Source of the DNA: Dysidea avara
Taxonomy: Eukaryota; Porifera; Demospongiae; Dictyoceratida; Dysideidae
DNA length: 64,000 nucleotides
Direction of reading: 5' to 3'
Assembly (NCBI RefSeq): GCF_963678975.1
Contig: NC_089279.1
Location: forward strand, 26,026,004 to 26,090,003
Part shown: positions 1 through 10,608 of the stretch, piece by piece
Position numbering within the stretch: position 1 is the first letter of the stretch
Layout of the letters: each line of letters begins with the position of its first letter
Position numbers and translations under genes: made by a program
The notes under the pieces: model-generated
What the model was told of the DNA's origin: nothing
Seen by the model: only the letters and a program-made list of their open reading frames with translations
Database searches by the model: none

Positions 1-81
1 CCAACAATAGTTAACATATCAATAGGAGAATTCATATATTAATCTGTAATGACTATAGTAGCTATTATACTTTTTTGGCAG

Positions 82-1950
82 TTGGTGTTGTGTGCCCTAC
101 CAGACTGTGCCCCTGGAGTTGGTACTGCTGTACCTCCTGGACAATGTTGTCCTGTGTGTGGTGAGTAGTATTATGCTGGTGACGGTCACTGTATAGGTAT
201 ACTGGTCCATTGTAGTGTGTAAAATTGGTGACAGGATACTGTTCCCAGAAGAAACGTTTCCACAGGATTGCAACAATTGGTAATGACAACTGCATTTATC
301 TCTAATGTGTCCTCATGTGTATACACCCTAACTATAGCACATGTACTGAAACTGGTTTAGTGGCTTGTACTAAGATAGCTTGTACACCAGGTATGTCACT
401 GCTCTTAGTGTGTCACCATTACCCCATCTTGTAGAATGTAGGTCCAGTCATGGATTTTTTATCCTTTCTCAAACTTTTCAAACACACCTTAAGTAGCTAA
501 AGTCTTTGAGCAGGCTGTAGGACCAGGTGTCCTACAGACCTTCAGCACTTGTGCTGTAAAGCATTAATAAATAATAAATAAATGTCACAGCATAATTCAT
601 ACACAAAAGTGACTGTATTTATTCCGTCTATGTTTAACAGTTTAAGTGTTGGAACTAATAGTCCAAAAATTCTACCTTGGCTCAAACAAAAACTGACCAC
701 AGCCCCCAATAGTGAATAACATTAGAGTCATTTATAGATTTGAGGTTCGTTTTGTCTCGTTATAGGGAGTTTTTTAAAATAGTTGTTCCAATATTGAACA
801 AAGACGGGGTTAGAATAGGTAGTATTGGAACACTATTTTTGCTGTGTGTCCTATTGAGGGTCAGGTGTTTACAACATGTGGTACAGCATGTCCCCCAACA
901 TGTAGTGAACCAGGACCAGTGATATGTACTCTACAGTGTGTGGTTGGTTGTTAGAGTCCCTCTGGTACTGTACTTGATGAGAAGAACAATAAATGTGACA
1001 AGCCAGACCAGTGTGGTTAGTTGTACCGTGTAACCAGTCGTGTGCTTGTTATAAACTTTGTGGGATTCTTGCCAGTATCTTAATAAACAAAAGTAAAACT
1101 AATATGCAATTGGAAGAATACAAAACACAAAGAGTTACTTGATTTATATTTAGGCCACTCAAGGAGGTGATTGAATAGTAGTGTGCTGTGTGCCTGTATG
1201 TAATATATTCACAAATGGTTCAACTCATGAATCAGCTAGCTGTATCAGTATATGACCACATTAAGCTCTACTTGTTACAACTCTACAGAAGCAACTACAG
1301 ATCCTTGTGCAGCAGTGAAATGTCCTACAGGATCACAATGTGAAGTGTATGAACCAACTGGTGAAACATTCTGTAATTCATCCTGTGATCTTGACAATGG
1401 AGGATGTCCGGCGGGTCAGACCTGCTCACTTGAAGAGGTTGTGTGTGTTAGAGCTCCATGTCCACCTGTTGTCAAATGCAGTGAGTATTAAACATCATAG
1501 TAGCTGATGTACTGAATCATCAAAACCATTAGAGTGTGCCCCTGCCTGCACCCCTGAGTTGTGTAATGATCCTATGAATAAGTACAAACCATGTAGTCGG
1601 TGAGTATTATGACATACACTAATGAAGTAACTGATAGTGACTTGTTCATTATAGACCACCACCATTCACTGTACCACCTTGTCCTGACTCCTGTCTCACC
1701 ACTGTGTGTAATGCCTGCTACTACTCTGACACTGCTCTCTCCACCCCCTCACAATGTAGCAAGCTGTGCCCCTTCCCTCCTAGTCTAGAATGTCTGAGGA
1801 TATGGTCACGTTGTGTCAGACGTTACAGTAAGACCAGTAAAGTAAGTCATTACAAATATACCACATTACACTAGCCAAGTGTTGTTTGTACAGGATCAAG
1901 ATCCTGACAATTTCCGCTGCTTTGAGTACAACTGTCCATTTAAAGGATGA
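82..1950 (+). CDS. Secreted cysteine-rich protein gene with VWC, TIL and follistatin-like exons (3' part)
   Basis: The exons I can place are 82-160, 249-279, 338-390, about 859-1015, 1301-1480, 1533-1599, 1655-1841 and 1894-1950 (stop TGA). Joining 82-160, 249-279 and 338-390 is phase-consistent (1, then 2) and gives a VWC-type pattern: CCPVCG, then [27 protein letters not shown] spacing. Exon 1301-1480 has a follistatin-like run ([34 protein letters not shown]). The last exons stay open and cysteine-rich to the stop. Introns are 52 to 88 bp where the joins are clear (1481-1532, 1600-1654, 1842-1893). These families are extracellular, in matrix proteins or protease inhibitors. The 5' end lies outside the window. 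The join between exon 338-390 and the TIL exon is out of phase, and that interval contains a dispersed repeat, so an exon may be lost or unseen. Whether the locus is still functional is uncertain. Confidence 0.6.
505..592 (-). repeat. Short dispersed repeat with an (AATA)n-like tail
   Basis: The stretch with TGTCCTACAGACCTTCAGCA followed by AATAAATAATAAATAAA recurs inverted at 56524-56600. The sequence at 39574-39650 has a similar TTATTTATTTA start but a different body. It lies in the interval of the cysteine-rich gene where an exon join cannot be made. It resembles a short retroposon with a microsatellite tail, but no RNA polymerase III boxes were found. Confidence 0.4.
859..1015 (+). pseudogene. 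TIL (trypsin inhibitor-like) exon interrupted by a stop
   Basis: In one frame this reads [13 protein letters not shown], then CVVGC, then a TAG at 952-954, then [20 protein letters not shown], ending at a GT donor at 1016 in phase 1. The TIL family normally has Cys-x-Cys-Pro-x-Gly at the break. Here the x codon is TAG (one change from CAG) and the second Cys is Ser (AGT). The phase-1 end matches the next exon at 1301. The start is uncertain; candidate acceptors end at 858 and 864. This may be true decay of one exon, a natural null allele, or a base error. Confidence 0.55.
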
Positions 1951-2467
1951 GCTACTTGTAGCACATGTGACTAACAGCATAGTTCATTATTGTACAATGT
2001 ATTAGGCACATGAGACTATACAATAACTATATTGTCTTATTGTACAGTATATTAACAGTTGTATAAGACATATATAATGGACACTAAAGAGATTTATTAA
2101 AGCAGATAAACAACTTTCTGAGTTGTCACAATTATGCTCGAAGTGGAATATAGCATTAGAAATAATGCTATCATTATGGTACATGTACTAGGATTCTAGT
2201 CTATGTGCTGCAACTATGCCTCATTAGCCAATTTAAGTATATAGTCAGTGAGAAATGATTATATGAAGATCACTGCTTACATCACCTCACATAATAGGCA
2301 GTGGAAACGGTCCCTTTACTTTTCCTGGACAATGCTTGCAAGTGAAAATCGAGATACTCTAATGATAGAACAATCAGTCACTCTAATAGAATAGTCTCTT
2401 TTATATTTCTTTTTGTATGTGGTTATTTGCAACAACATAATGATTGAAGTTGTCTAAATGCTTTCTA
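1951..2467. other. 3' flank without a recognisable gene
   Basis: This AT-rich sequence lies downstream of the cysteine-rich gene. One copy of the CTCTAATAGA-type module is at about 2346-2397. No coding signal or splice pattern was seen. Confidence 0.5.
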
Positions 2468-2723
2468 TAGACCCTTTGCAGGTGAGCTGCTGCCATAGAA
2501 TTACCTGCCATTTTGGAGTACAACACGTTTTGCATCCCTGATGGTGTTAGTTTCTATAAGAATAAAACAGTACCCAGGAAGTAGAGCTGCATCTTCTGCA
2601 TTCTACGACAAAGGTTGACCAGGTTAAACCTATGCTCTCTCCTATGTTATCAGGGTTGCAAAACGGGTTGTACTCCAAGATGGTGGATGATGCTATGGCA
2701 GCAGTTCCCCTGCAAAGGGTCTA
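2468..2723. mobile_element. MITE with ~75-bp terminal inverted repeats and TA flanks
   Basis: The ends TAGACCCTTTGCAGG and CCTGCAAAGGGTCTA are inverted copies, and similarity continues inward for about 75 bp with several mismatches. TA sits directly outside both ends, which fits a Tc1/mariner-type TA duplication. No transposase ORF is present in 256 bp. Confidence 0.6.
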
Positions 2724-2735
2724 TAATGTGAAAAT

Positions 2736-2795
2736 TTTCCCTGGAGCAAGCCTCCAGACCTCCCTGAATACCATTCATATCTGTTGTATGCTTTA
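2736..2795. repeat. Fragment of a dispersed 'GCATGCCCCC' element core
   Basis: The pattern AATTTTCCCTGGAGCAAGCCTCCAGACC resembles the internal core seen in fuller form at 28140-28200 and 13900-14010. It is a degenerate copy, and no ends are visible. Confidence 0.3.
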
Positions 2796-3180
2796 GCCTC
2801 TGCTGTGTAAATTTCATTGGCAAAGTTGTCCTCCCTCTATTTGGCCTGCTCCTGCTTCACATGGCCACCCATCACATATATTAGTAGCTAATGAGTACAT
2901 GCAGTTGTGTGGTGTGCAACATAAACATACAGTATGCAAATTCACAGGTGAAATGATGTGATGCTTGCCAAAGAATGAATGGATTTTATTAGTCTCAGTA
3001 GGGAGTGATAGCAATTCCTAAGGAAAATAAAGGACTATGTTATCAGTACCGTAATTTACTTTATTTATGTGCAAAAATTTTCTTGATAAAAATTTTCGTG
3101 TAAAAATGTTTTCATATGATTTATTTGTGAGAGAGTAAAACCATCACTATGTTTGGGCAGATCTATAAAATATTTATGTT

Positions 3181-3360
3181 GGCAAATTATAACATTTGTA
3201 TGTGGAAATATCTCTATTTTAGCATCTAGATATTGCTCAAAAATTTCCTGGGGGGACATGCCCCCCAGGCCCCCCAGTTCCAGCACGCTTTGCAAACCTT
3301 CACACAAGAGATTAGTATCTAGCCCCCCCCCCTCCTTTGTAAATCCTAAATCCGCCCCTG
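3181..3360 (-). mobile_element. Terminal fragment of the CAGGGGCGG (5-bp TSD) element family
   Basis: Read on the minus strand from 3360, the sequence begins CAGGGGCGGATTTAGGATTT, then a G-run, then a core with GGGGGGCATGTCCCCCCAGG. This matches the left end of the element at 28047 over about 170 bp, including GATGCTAAAATA and TTTCCACATA. The other end is not visible, so it is truncated. Confidence 0.6.
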
Positions 3361-4036
3361 CAATGCACACAATTACAAACTCCTCAGACACATGTGACTA
3401 TACATGCAAAATGTACAGTACAAACATGGGGACCAAAGCTCCTCTTCACTTTTTAGACTTTACTTGATTAATATGCAGAAGACTACAAAGAAATTTTGTC
3501 TTAGCATAGTTATAATGATCACTAATAGTACAAATACTCAATAAATCCACCTTATAACTATTCAATAAATTATCACTGGATTTGTGCTAAAGGTTGTACA
3601 ACAAGGGCCCAGATCACTGGGATCAGTGTTGGGGGTGTACAAGATCAAGATACTCTAATAGAGCAGTCACCTAACTACTCTAATAGAACATTCGGCAGAT
3701 ACATAATAGTTGGCTCTGCTATGGGATTTATCAATATCTGTCTGCACCTGAAGATGTGTCTATACATACAATGAAGTGCGTTGGTCTTATCTAAAAGGCT
3801 TTCATTAATACATTGTAACTATACTTGTGGCAATATACTGAATTCAAGTATACACATGCCACTGAAAATGTTCTCAGATTCAATCTCGTATCATTCAAAT
3901 TCAAAATTTTCCAGTTTCAATTATTCTAATATGCACCTGTTGTTGTGCATTTGTGAGAGAGTGTTGGTTGTCTGAACTTGCATAACATTTTTATTAACAA
4001 ATGCTGCAGAGCTTATACCCAATCTAAAGGGAAGTA
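3361..4036. other. Intergenic AT-rich stretch
   Basis: No gene was recognised. A copy of the CTCTAATAGAGCAGTCA module lies at about 3641-3690. Confidence 0.45.
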
Positions 4037-4110
4037 TCTACTATATAAAGCTGAAATGCTGTCTGTCTGTCTGTCTGTGGTCCAGCTAACTCCCGAACAG
4101 TAGCACTAAT
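4037..4110 (+). mobile_element. Helitron-like 5' end
   Basis: After an A at 4036 the sequence begins TCTACTATATAAAGCTGAAA and continues into (GTCT)n. Many animal Helitrons start TC at an A|T site with this TCTAxxCTATATAAAG and GTCTGTCTGT form; this is family knowledge and was not searched. No matching hairpin plus CTRR end was found downstream, so it is probably a truncated copy. Confidence 0.4.
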
Positions 4111-4972
4111 TGACCCCAGATTTGCTGCACATTAATTGCCATCAAACTGGCACCAAGGAGTTTATAAATAGAAGTTTCTAGCATGTCCCCTTTGCTATAC
4201 AGCGATGAAAAATCGCTATTACTGCAATTTCATAAACGGGTATTTCGAGCCCAGCTACTTCCCACTACATGGAATGGCGATTGCATCCCTACGCCATTGA
4301 TCTTCGTTATAATACATACCCTTTAGTGGTAGTTACATGGCGAATTCTACCACTACGGTGTCACTAGGAATACATATAGTAGTGGGATGAAAAATATACA
4401 TATTACAATTCTAATCACATTGAGAGGTTCGCATAAATAATAAAATATTGACTAACTTCATTACTTCTAATGTGTAACATTACATCACTATCAGACATCA
4501 CCTCGGAAGAAGTAGTCAAAAAGACTCTGTTCCGTGCTGCCCTCCGCCGATTTCTATTCAAATAACTTTCTCTTTTTTGTCCTGTTGTGTATTGCTCTGT
4601 TATTTATTAGCTATCTTAGTTATTGTATTCGTGTGCATTTAATGTTACTGTATGTGTGGGGAGTATGTTTGCAGGCTTGTCCTTCTGTACGACGCTGTCA
4701 TTTGACAAAATTGATAATAATACTAATACTAATATTGAACATCATATCAGTTAGCCAGATAAGTAATTTATGTATTATGTCTCCGTATCTGATAGCAGCT
4801 CTTGTTAAGATGGAGCCAATGCAGTGAGCTCTGGTATTTATTAGCGTGTGTGAGTTTTGTGCAGTGGATCAAGCATTTTAGTAAACCTTGTATACTTTTT
4901 TAAAAACCTGAGAAGTATCATCTACATCAGATGGTAGATGATCAGTCTCCAGAGGGTCCATACATGATGTCC
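4111..4972. other. Intergenic stretch, possibly remaining Helitron body
   Basis: No recognisable protein is encoded. An open frame at 4534-4827 is hydrophobic and AT-driven, and I do not support it as a gene. Confidence 0.3.
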
Positions 4973-5350
4973 ACATCATACTAGTCTCGCGTGGCCAGAC
5001 CGCTTTTTTTCCTTTTTTGAGTGATGGTCGGCGGAAAAAAAGGGTCTGGTGAAACTCCAATAGCCGTTTGGTTCTGACTACTCCCCAGTTTCTGGGGATG
5101 TTGATTGGTGAAGATGACGAAGAAAGGCGTACTAACGAGGTGCGAATGACGCATTGCAGATCCTGGCACATAGTGTCGTCATCTTCGCGCACATGCTTGT
5201 CAGACTAGTCAGTAAAGACCGATAGCGCCACGAGGACGTTCACAGTGATACGAAGATGAGCCTTCAGGAGGTAATAATTTTGATTTACGTTGTCGTTTGT
5301 ATGATTATTGAAGTTTGTTTGTTTGAAAGGCCCAGGCTTCGTTTTTGAAA

Positions 5351-5701
5351 TGCTGCTGTATTTGTGCTTGTGATCTCAGCAAAAGCAAAGGGCAAAACTA
5401 TAGGAGAAAGCTTACATCGTGTAATGAAGAATTCTCTAAACTTCAAGAATGTTTTCTGTAGATTTGCAACGTGAATATTGATGATTGTAATGAATTTAGG
5501 GATGATTCTGTCGTCTGCTGTGGATGCTTACAAGTTTTGAAGAAACTGGTGAAAAATGAGAAGGAAACAACAGAATTGAAGCAGCAATTGTCAGTTTCGC
5601 TCCAGAGATTTGTGAGCAATGTTGGAAGCTCCCGTAAACGTACTGTGCCACCAGACTCACAGACTCCTAGACCGAAAAGATTAAGCAGTCGACCTAAATG
5701 A
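5351..5701 (+). pseudogene. ZAD-like C4 zinc-binding domain fragment in a transposon
   Basis: The frame reads CCCICACDLSKSKG, then CNEEFSKLQECFL, a TAG at about 5458-5460, then DDCNEFRDDSVVCCGCLQ and a basic tail RKRTVPPDSQTPRPKR before a stop at 5699-5701. The spacing C-x2-C ... C-x2-C in about 75 residues resembles ZAD-like or other DNA-binding modules at the N terminus of zinc-finger proteins. The same frame continues past the final TGA with plausible sequence (ITDPSKVSVCRSL), so at least two stops interrupt an older frame. It sits between the inverted arms of the element at 4982-6524. Confidence 0.4.
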
Positions 5702-5929
5702 ATCACAGATCCATCAAAAGTTTCAGTATGTCGAAGCCTTAATAATATTACCTCATATCAATTAATTACAGAAATATTACATTTGTAGTGTACTGTATAC
5801 TGCAAACTTTTATTGTCTGTTTGTATTTAAATGGCCACAAGGAAGTGAACTATCATTTCTTATTTCTTATTGTGTTCATGTAGCTGATGTATTGGCTTAA
5901 GCATTGCTTTGAATTGTTATACACAATAG

Positions 5930-6115
5930 GTGCTGATTGGAGACAAGCGGTATGATATGACACCAACTCGACTGTCACCAGTGAAAAGGATTGCAAGACG
6001 AAATTATGTTTCCTTCAGTAATACAGTCGTAAAGCTACATTCTGCCAAAATTATCAAATCACTGAGCTTGATTATCAGGAGAGAATTTAAAAATCAGGAT
6101 GGCATATATTACCGA
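5930..6115 (+). pseudogene. Possible downstream exon of the transposon-borne zinc-finger gene
   Basis: After an acceptor-like TTATACACAATAG, the frame reads VLIGDKRYDMTPTRLSPVK and stays basic (RIARRNYVSFSNTVVKL). It follows the zinc-binding fragment on the same strand. The assignment to that gene is inference; the frame later runs into the antisense helicase fragment. Confidence 0.25.
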
Positions 6116-6250
6116 TTTCCCATATCCAGTTGGGAGAGATACAAAGACGTCATGTCCCGATAAAAAGCTCTGGATTGCTTCTACTTGCTTCTCTTTTAAA
6201 CACAGGTTAATCTGACGCGACGCATCTTCTATCATCTCCTGAAGGCTCAT
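6059..6250 (-). pseudogene. Truncated RecQ-like DEAD/DEAH helicase fragment
   Basis: The 63-codon minus-strand frame starts MSLQEMIEDASRQ in the right inverted arm. It contains the Q-motif-like LKEKQVEAIQSFLSG and helicase motif I LPTGYGKS (Walker A), followed by VIYAIL, and then ends. A full RecQ core needs about 350 more residues with motifs Ia to VI, none of which are present, so it cannot be an active helicase. The start codon region is duplicated in the left arm at about 5255-5269. Confidence 0.6.
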
Positions 6251-6578
6251 CTTCGTATCACTTTGAACGTCTTCGTGGCGCTATCAGTCTTTACTGACTA
6301 GTCTGACAAGCATGTGCACGAAGATGACGACACTATGTGCCAGGATCTGCAATGCGTCATTTGCACCTCGTTAGTATGCCTTTCTTTGTCATCTTCACCA
6401 ATCAACATCCCCAAAAACTGTGGAGTAGTCAGAACCAAACAGCTATTGGAGTTTCGCCAGACCCTTTTTTTCCGCCGACCATCACTCAAAAAAGGAGAAA
6501 AAGCGGTCTGGCCACGCGAGACTAACATCATACAGCAGGTGTAGAAACAGGGGCTAGGGCCCATCCACATTAGCATTT

Positions 6579-7087
6579 CAGTGGCGGATCTAGGATTTTT
6601 AAAAGGGGGTTTCTGAAAGTTGGTATAGCTGAATAAGGTATCTGATGACATTCCTCCAGAAACTTGAGATTATAGAACTCTGAGATCGGATTCTAGGCTA
6701 CTTTTAGTTGGCAATTACAATAAATCCAATGCTTTAAACTGTAAATACTATAGCTAACTATAGGGCAAAGATGGTGACTATAAGCTGCAGCTTTGATTGC
6801 TCTAGATCTATTAGAATAGTTACTTGACTGCTCTATTAGAGTATCTCGATCATTTGTAATGCAGTGGTGGATGAAAAGTGAAGTGTTGCTGAGGATTTAA
6901 TATTTAATAGCTGTAAATGGTGTCAGTTAAGTGCAGCTGCATACGTGCTACTAAAACACAGTGGTATATAGTTGTTTGCTATGACAAATTATCAGTACAA
7001 CAATGTTTATGTATTTAGACTTCCACTGAGCTAAATTTAAAAGGAGGTTTCTGTCGAAACCCCAGAAACCATCTAGATCCGCCACTG
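6579..7087. mobile_element. CAGTGGCGGATCTAG MITE, ~509 bp
   Basis: The ends CAGTGGCGGATCTAGG and ATCTAGATCCGCCACTG are inverted. A second full copy of the same element lies at 19440-19938, with strong similarity throughout. The module CTCTATTAGAGTATCTCGAT lies inside at about 6795-6852. The flanks (CATTT and TCATTT) almost give a 5-bp duplication, offset by one base. No ORF is present. Confidence 0.75.
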
Positions 7088-7137
7088 TCATTTGAGGTGG
7101 CTTAGCCTCTCCACTTTTTAAGACCAAGACTCTGTTA

Positions 7138-7310
7138 CAGTATTAATAGAATAGTCAGCTACTCTAATAGAGTAGTCATGTACTCAAATTAAAATTTAGG
7201 AGTATTTTCAAAGTCAGTTGAATTTGCTACTAAATTCAACTTCAGAAGACAATTTTTCCTGTGGGGGTATGCCACAAGACCACCTAGATAGAGTATGCTC
7301 AGCATTTTAA
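7138..7310. repeat. Degenerate element core with the CTCTAATAGAG module
   Basis: Two copies of ACTCTAATAGA-type motifs (7138-7180) are followed by a GTGGGGGTATGCCAC core with a GACCACCTAG-like continuation, resembling the core at 28140. No ends are visible. Confidence 0.35.
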
Positions 7311-7470
7311 ATTCACCATTGTTGAAATTTGATTTTAATATGTACCAGGGGCATATGTAAGTACAAAATTGGGGTTAAGAAGGATGGTAACTGATTGATG
7401 CAACTTATAATTAATAGAACTGCATTCAATTAAAGTAATTTAATTAAGTAAGTAGTGTTGGCAGCACTAT

Positions 7471-7999
7471 ACCGTATGGAGGGAAACTTTGGCGTCATTA
7501 AAATTTGGCGATTGATCATGAATTCGCCAAATTTTCCCCATCCGAATATTTTGGTGGCGAAGAAAATAGCAAACCAAGCCTCGAACTAATCAATTTTCTA
7601 CTCAACCAAGGGATATTGGGCCAGGCATTACGCTAGAGCCAAGCCTGCCTCGACTACCTCACTAGGTAGCTAGTTACTGTACACGTGGTATCCTCAAACT
7701 TCACCTCGAAACGGGAATGACAAGTATAGCGAGTCCTACCATGTTAAGTACGATATTCACTATTCCAGATGGTGTAGATCTACTGTCTATATAGTATTAC
7801 CTTTTAGTTGGTAGCTGACTCCAGGCGGCGAATCGCTGAGAGGCGTGGCACTCTAGTTCTCGCTGCGATTATTAGTGATCTAATTAATTCAATACGGCGT
7901 GCGCTTTGCTAACAATTCGCCAAATTTTATTTCGCCAACAGTGATATTTTTGCTTGATTCGCCAAATTTTCCCCCCTCCAAAGTTTCCCTCCGTATGGT
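7471..7999. mobile_element. MITE with ACCGTATGGAGGGAAACTTTGG ends
   Basis: The left end ACCGTATGGAGGGAAAC and the right end GTTTCCCTCCGTATGGT are inverted with two mismatches, and TTCGCCAAATTTT motifs recur near both ends. No target duplication could be fixed and no transposase is present. Confidence 0.55.
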
Positions 8000-8816
8000 A
8001 CTTCATTTACTTTATACTATTGCTGACATTGATAATAATATGGACCAGGGATACATGCGTTGGGAATAGAGCAGAAAGAGTTAATAAATAAAGATATCCA
8101 TCTTAATTTTCAAGCAAGTGAACTTGACGTTACTTAGAAAGGCCCCTGATTGTTTGAACTTATGAGAGGGAGTTGTGGTAGACTGGATTAACTGTACAAC
8201 TGTATAGCTATAGCAATACATGATTTCTCATATGATCATTATGTAATGTAGGCTATTTGACAATGTATGGTTTAGAATCTTATGGTACAACTATGTAAGT
8301 GAAGTGTGCTCTTGTATTCTCATGCTTTAGTCAATTATATTAATAGCATCACAACAGAACAGTGACCATGAAGTCAAAATCTTTCCATGAAAAGGTTAGT
8401 GTTATAGACATGATACCAGTCCAGTATATATGCAGTATATATTAATGTGATTGACTTGCACTGAAACTATTATACATGTTCAGCTGAATCAAGTGATTTT
8501 TTCTCAAGCGAATTAACATTTCAGTCAGCCAACCAGATGATAAGTGCAGTGGTGACAGTAAAGTTGTCAACTACAGACATGTGTTGGCCATAAGTCAGGA
8601 AGTAGATTTTGAAATACTTTAGCAGGTCATGCAATTTAAGTAGTACTACAAATCAACAAAAACATGTATAATTGCATCCATGAGAAAATTATCAAATAAT
8701 TTTTGAGAGTTTAGCTCAACATGTGCATATTCCTTTCCTCATTTTTTAATTTACAAAGTGATACAGTTACAGATTGATACAGTATATCCTATAAACAATG
8801 GCAACTGAAATGGTAT
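8000..8816. other. Intergenic stretch
   Basis: I see nothing recognisable: no long frame, RNA gene or element end. Confidence 0.4.
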
Positions 8817-9132
8817 CAGGGGCGGATCCAGAGTCTGGAAAGAGGGGGGGGGGGGGGGGGGGGGCACCTTGCTGAAAAAAAGTTGAAGAGCAAAAAAAAA
8901 AAAAAAAAAAAGGTCACAACAATAATAGCTAGTTATCCTTTACCAAATATATTATATCACGTATGTTATGTAAAATAAAATCCTATTTATAGCTTCCTAA
9001 GTAAGCTACACTTCCCCAAGAACACTGTGACTGCTTTATTAGAGTGATTGACTGCTCTATTAGAGTATCTCGATCTTATATACATTTTTTTAAGGGAGGG
9101 GGGGCACGTGCCCCCCCCTGGATCCGCCCCTG
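8817..9132. mobile_element. CAGGGGCGGATCCAG MITE with 5-bp TSD GGTAT
   Basis: The ends CAGGGGCGGATCCAG and CTGGATCCGCCCCTG are perfect inverted repeats. GGTAT lies directly outside on both sides (8812-8816 and 9133-9137). The interior holds a long G-run, an A-run with GGTCACAACAATAATAGC, and the CTCTATTAGAGTATCTCGAT module near 9050. The same element, inverted, lies at 42894-43228. Confidence 0.8.
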
Positions 9133-9954
9133 GGTATATTAGCTATGCTACACCAATAAGGGACATACATTAACCAAGAAATTATAATTGGTTTGTACTT
9201 GGCTGTCTTTTTCCACCCTAGCTATATAACAAGATGACAGCTAAAGGCATATTTAGCTAATGTTTATAATTAACCTTTACAGTATTTTTATATCATGTAG
9301 TAGCTATCTAGATAGTGTATGCAAACTATTAATAGGATTTTGTTATGTATCTTCTTGTGACATATATCACGCATTTCAGTCATATACAATCTGCATGTCA
9401 CTTGTGTGTGTGCATGTACTTTGCTTTTCCTTTGTATGCTTTTACATGGTGTGGTGTTGGTTTGCACAAGCAGGTGGTGTTATACATCAGCAAAACTCCT
9501 CTTAAGCAAACCTTCAAAAGTAGCACTTGTTCGTTCATAGCTACCTGCCAATTTAAATCAGTTGATTGATTGTTTTATCACTGTAAACAAATATCATTTA
9601 CTATAATATTTTATTCTGCATTCAGTAAGTTATGAAGTAGCAATGGTATGGTCAAGAGTACATAATATTTATATGGGGGAGAGTGTCTAACTTGAATGCA
9701 TTCACCAAACACCCTGGGTAAAGTAACAGCTCAGCATTTTGTGAGAACAAAGGTTTTGCCCTCATCAACATAAATCAACACCAATCAACAGTTCTCTATT
9801 TCCAATGAAGGTGATGATTTGATGAAAGATGAACCTTGGTGAACTTTATCCAGGGTTTTTGTACAGGCCATACTTAGAGTTAGATACTCTCTCCATATAA
9901 ATATTTGTATTTGTATTTGTATTTGTATTTTAAGGATAAAGGCTTATGCCTGTA
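9133..9954. other. Intergenic stretch
   Basis: There is no recognisable gene. A short (TTTGTA)n tract lies at about 9902-9932, just before the LINE fragment. Confidence 0.4.
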
Positions 9955-10286
9955 CATCCATAAGGATAAAGGCTTATGCCAGACGACTTGGTAAACAGGC
10001 AGAAAATAAACTTAGACCTCTACTCCTTTCCCTTGAAGATGTTGATGATAAAGAATTTATTACATCTCGATCTTACCTCCTTAGACGTCACGAAGAGTAT
10101 AAAAATGTTTACATCTCAGCAGACATGACAAAGTATCAGAGAGCCAAACACAAGCAATTAGTTGAAGAATTGAAACGTAGAAAGGCTGCTAATGAACCAA
10201 ACTTGACAATTCGGAATGGAGTAATAGTTACCAAACATCCTTATCGTGGCAACCAAGGAAACAACTCTCAACCTTATAAATATTAT
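9955..10286 (+). mobile_element. LINE ORF1-like fragment
   Basis: The open frame reads ADMTKYQRAKHKQLVEELKR, then RKAANEPNLTIRNGVIVTK, a pattern I recognise from the C-terminal end of ORF1 proteins of non-LTR retrotransposons. It breaks off where the foldback element at 10287 begins. It has neither its own start nor its proper end. Confidence 0.5.
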
Positions 10287-10522
10287 CTAATCAAAAACAG
10301 CCAAGCTGTAAAAAAAGGTGCGGCCTCCAAAAAGGCCATGGTGAAAAAAGATGTGACTAGGAGGAGACAACGCAAATTCACCTGAATTGTCATAAATAAA
10401 ATTTTTGCCATTGACCTACCATCACAGCCATTTCTTGGCCACCACCTTGGATTTCACATCTTTTTTCACCATGGCCTTTTTGGGGGCCGCACCTTTTTTA
10501 CAGCTTGGCTGTTTTTGATTAG
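10287..10522. mobile_element. 236-bp foldback element (CTAATCAAAAACAGCC ends)
   Basis: The left half CTAATCAAAAACAGCCAAGC ... AAAAAGGCCATGGTGAAAAA is repeated inverted in the right half. It is inserted in the ORF1-like fragment. A second copy lies at 42019-42264, and there the central segment between the arms is in the opposite orientation relative to this copy. Confidence 0.65.
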
Positions 10523-10608
10523 ATTATACTTCCCTCTCAAGACATGGACTGCCATCAATAATAATATAAATAGCATATCAAGTGTATTCACTTTTCACTT
10601 GAAGTGTT

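Larger units (their letters stand above)
4982..6524. mobile_element. DNA transposon derivative with ~290-bp inverted arms, 9-bp TSD and captured gene pieces
   Basis: The ends are TAGTCTCGCGTGGCCAGACC and its inverse. Exact 9-bp duplications ACATCATAC lie at 4973-4981 and 6525-6533. The arms (about 4982-5270 and 6226-6524) are highly similar inverted copies. Each arm contains an ATGAGCCTTCAGGAG start segment; in the left arm it is followed by a GTAATA donor-like site, and in the right arm it opens the helicase-like ORF. Between the arms lie a RecQ-like fragment (minus) and a C4-type zinc-binding fragment (plus). The 284-bp element at 27740 has the same end type and TSD length. The superfamily is not assigned: 9-bp duplications occur in MULE-type and KDZ-type elements, but no transposase is visible here. 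Confidence 0.75.

Noticed and set aside
740..922. Plus-strand 60-codon frame
   Set aside because: It is a shadow frame of the TIL exon, which reads cysteine-rich in another frame.
5001..5192. Open frames on either strand with PFFFIFTNQHPQK-like sequence, also at 6314-6651
   Set aside because: They occur in both inverted arms of the same transposon and are non-coding arm sequence read in several frames.
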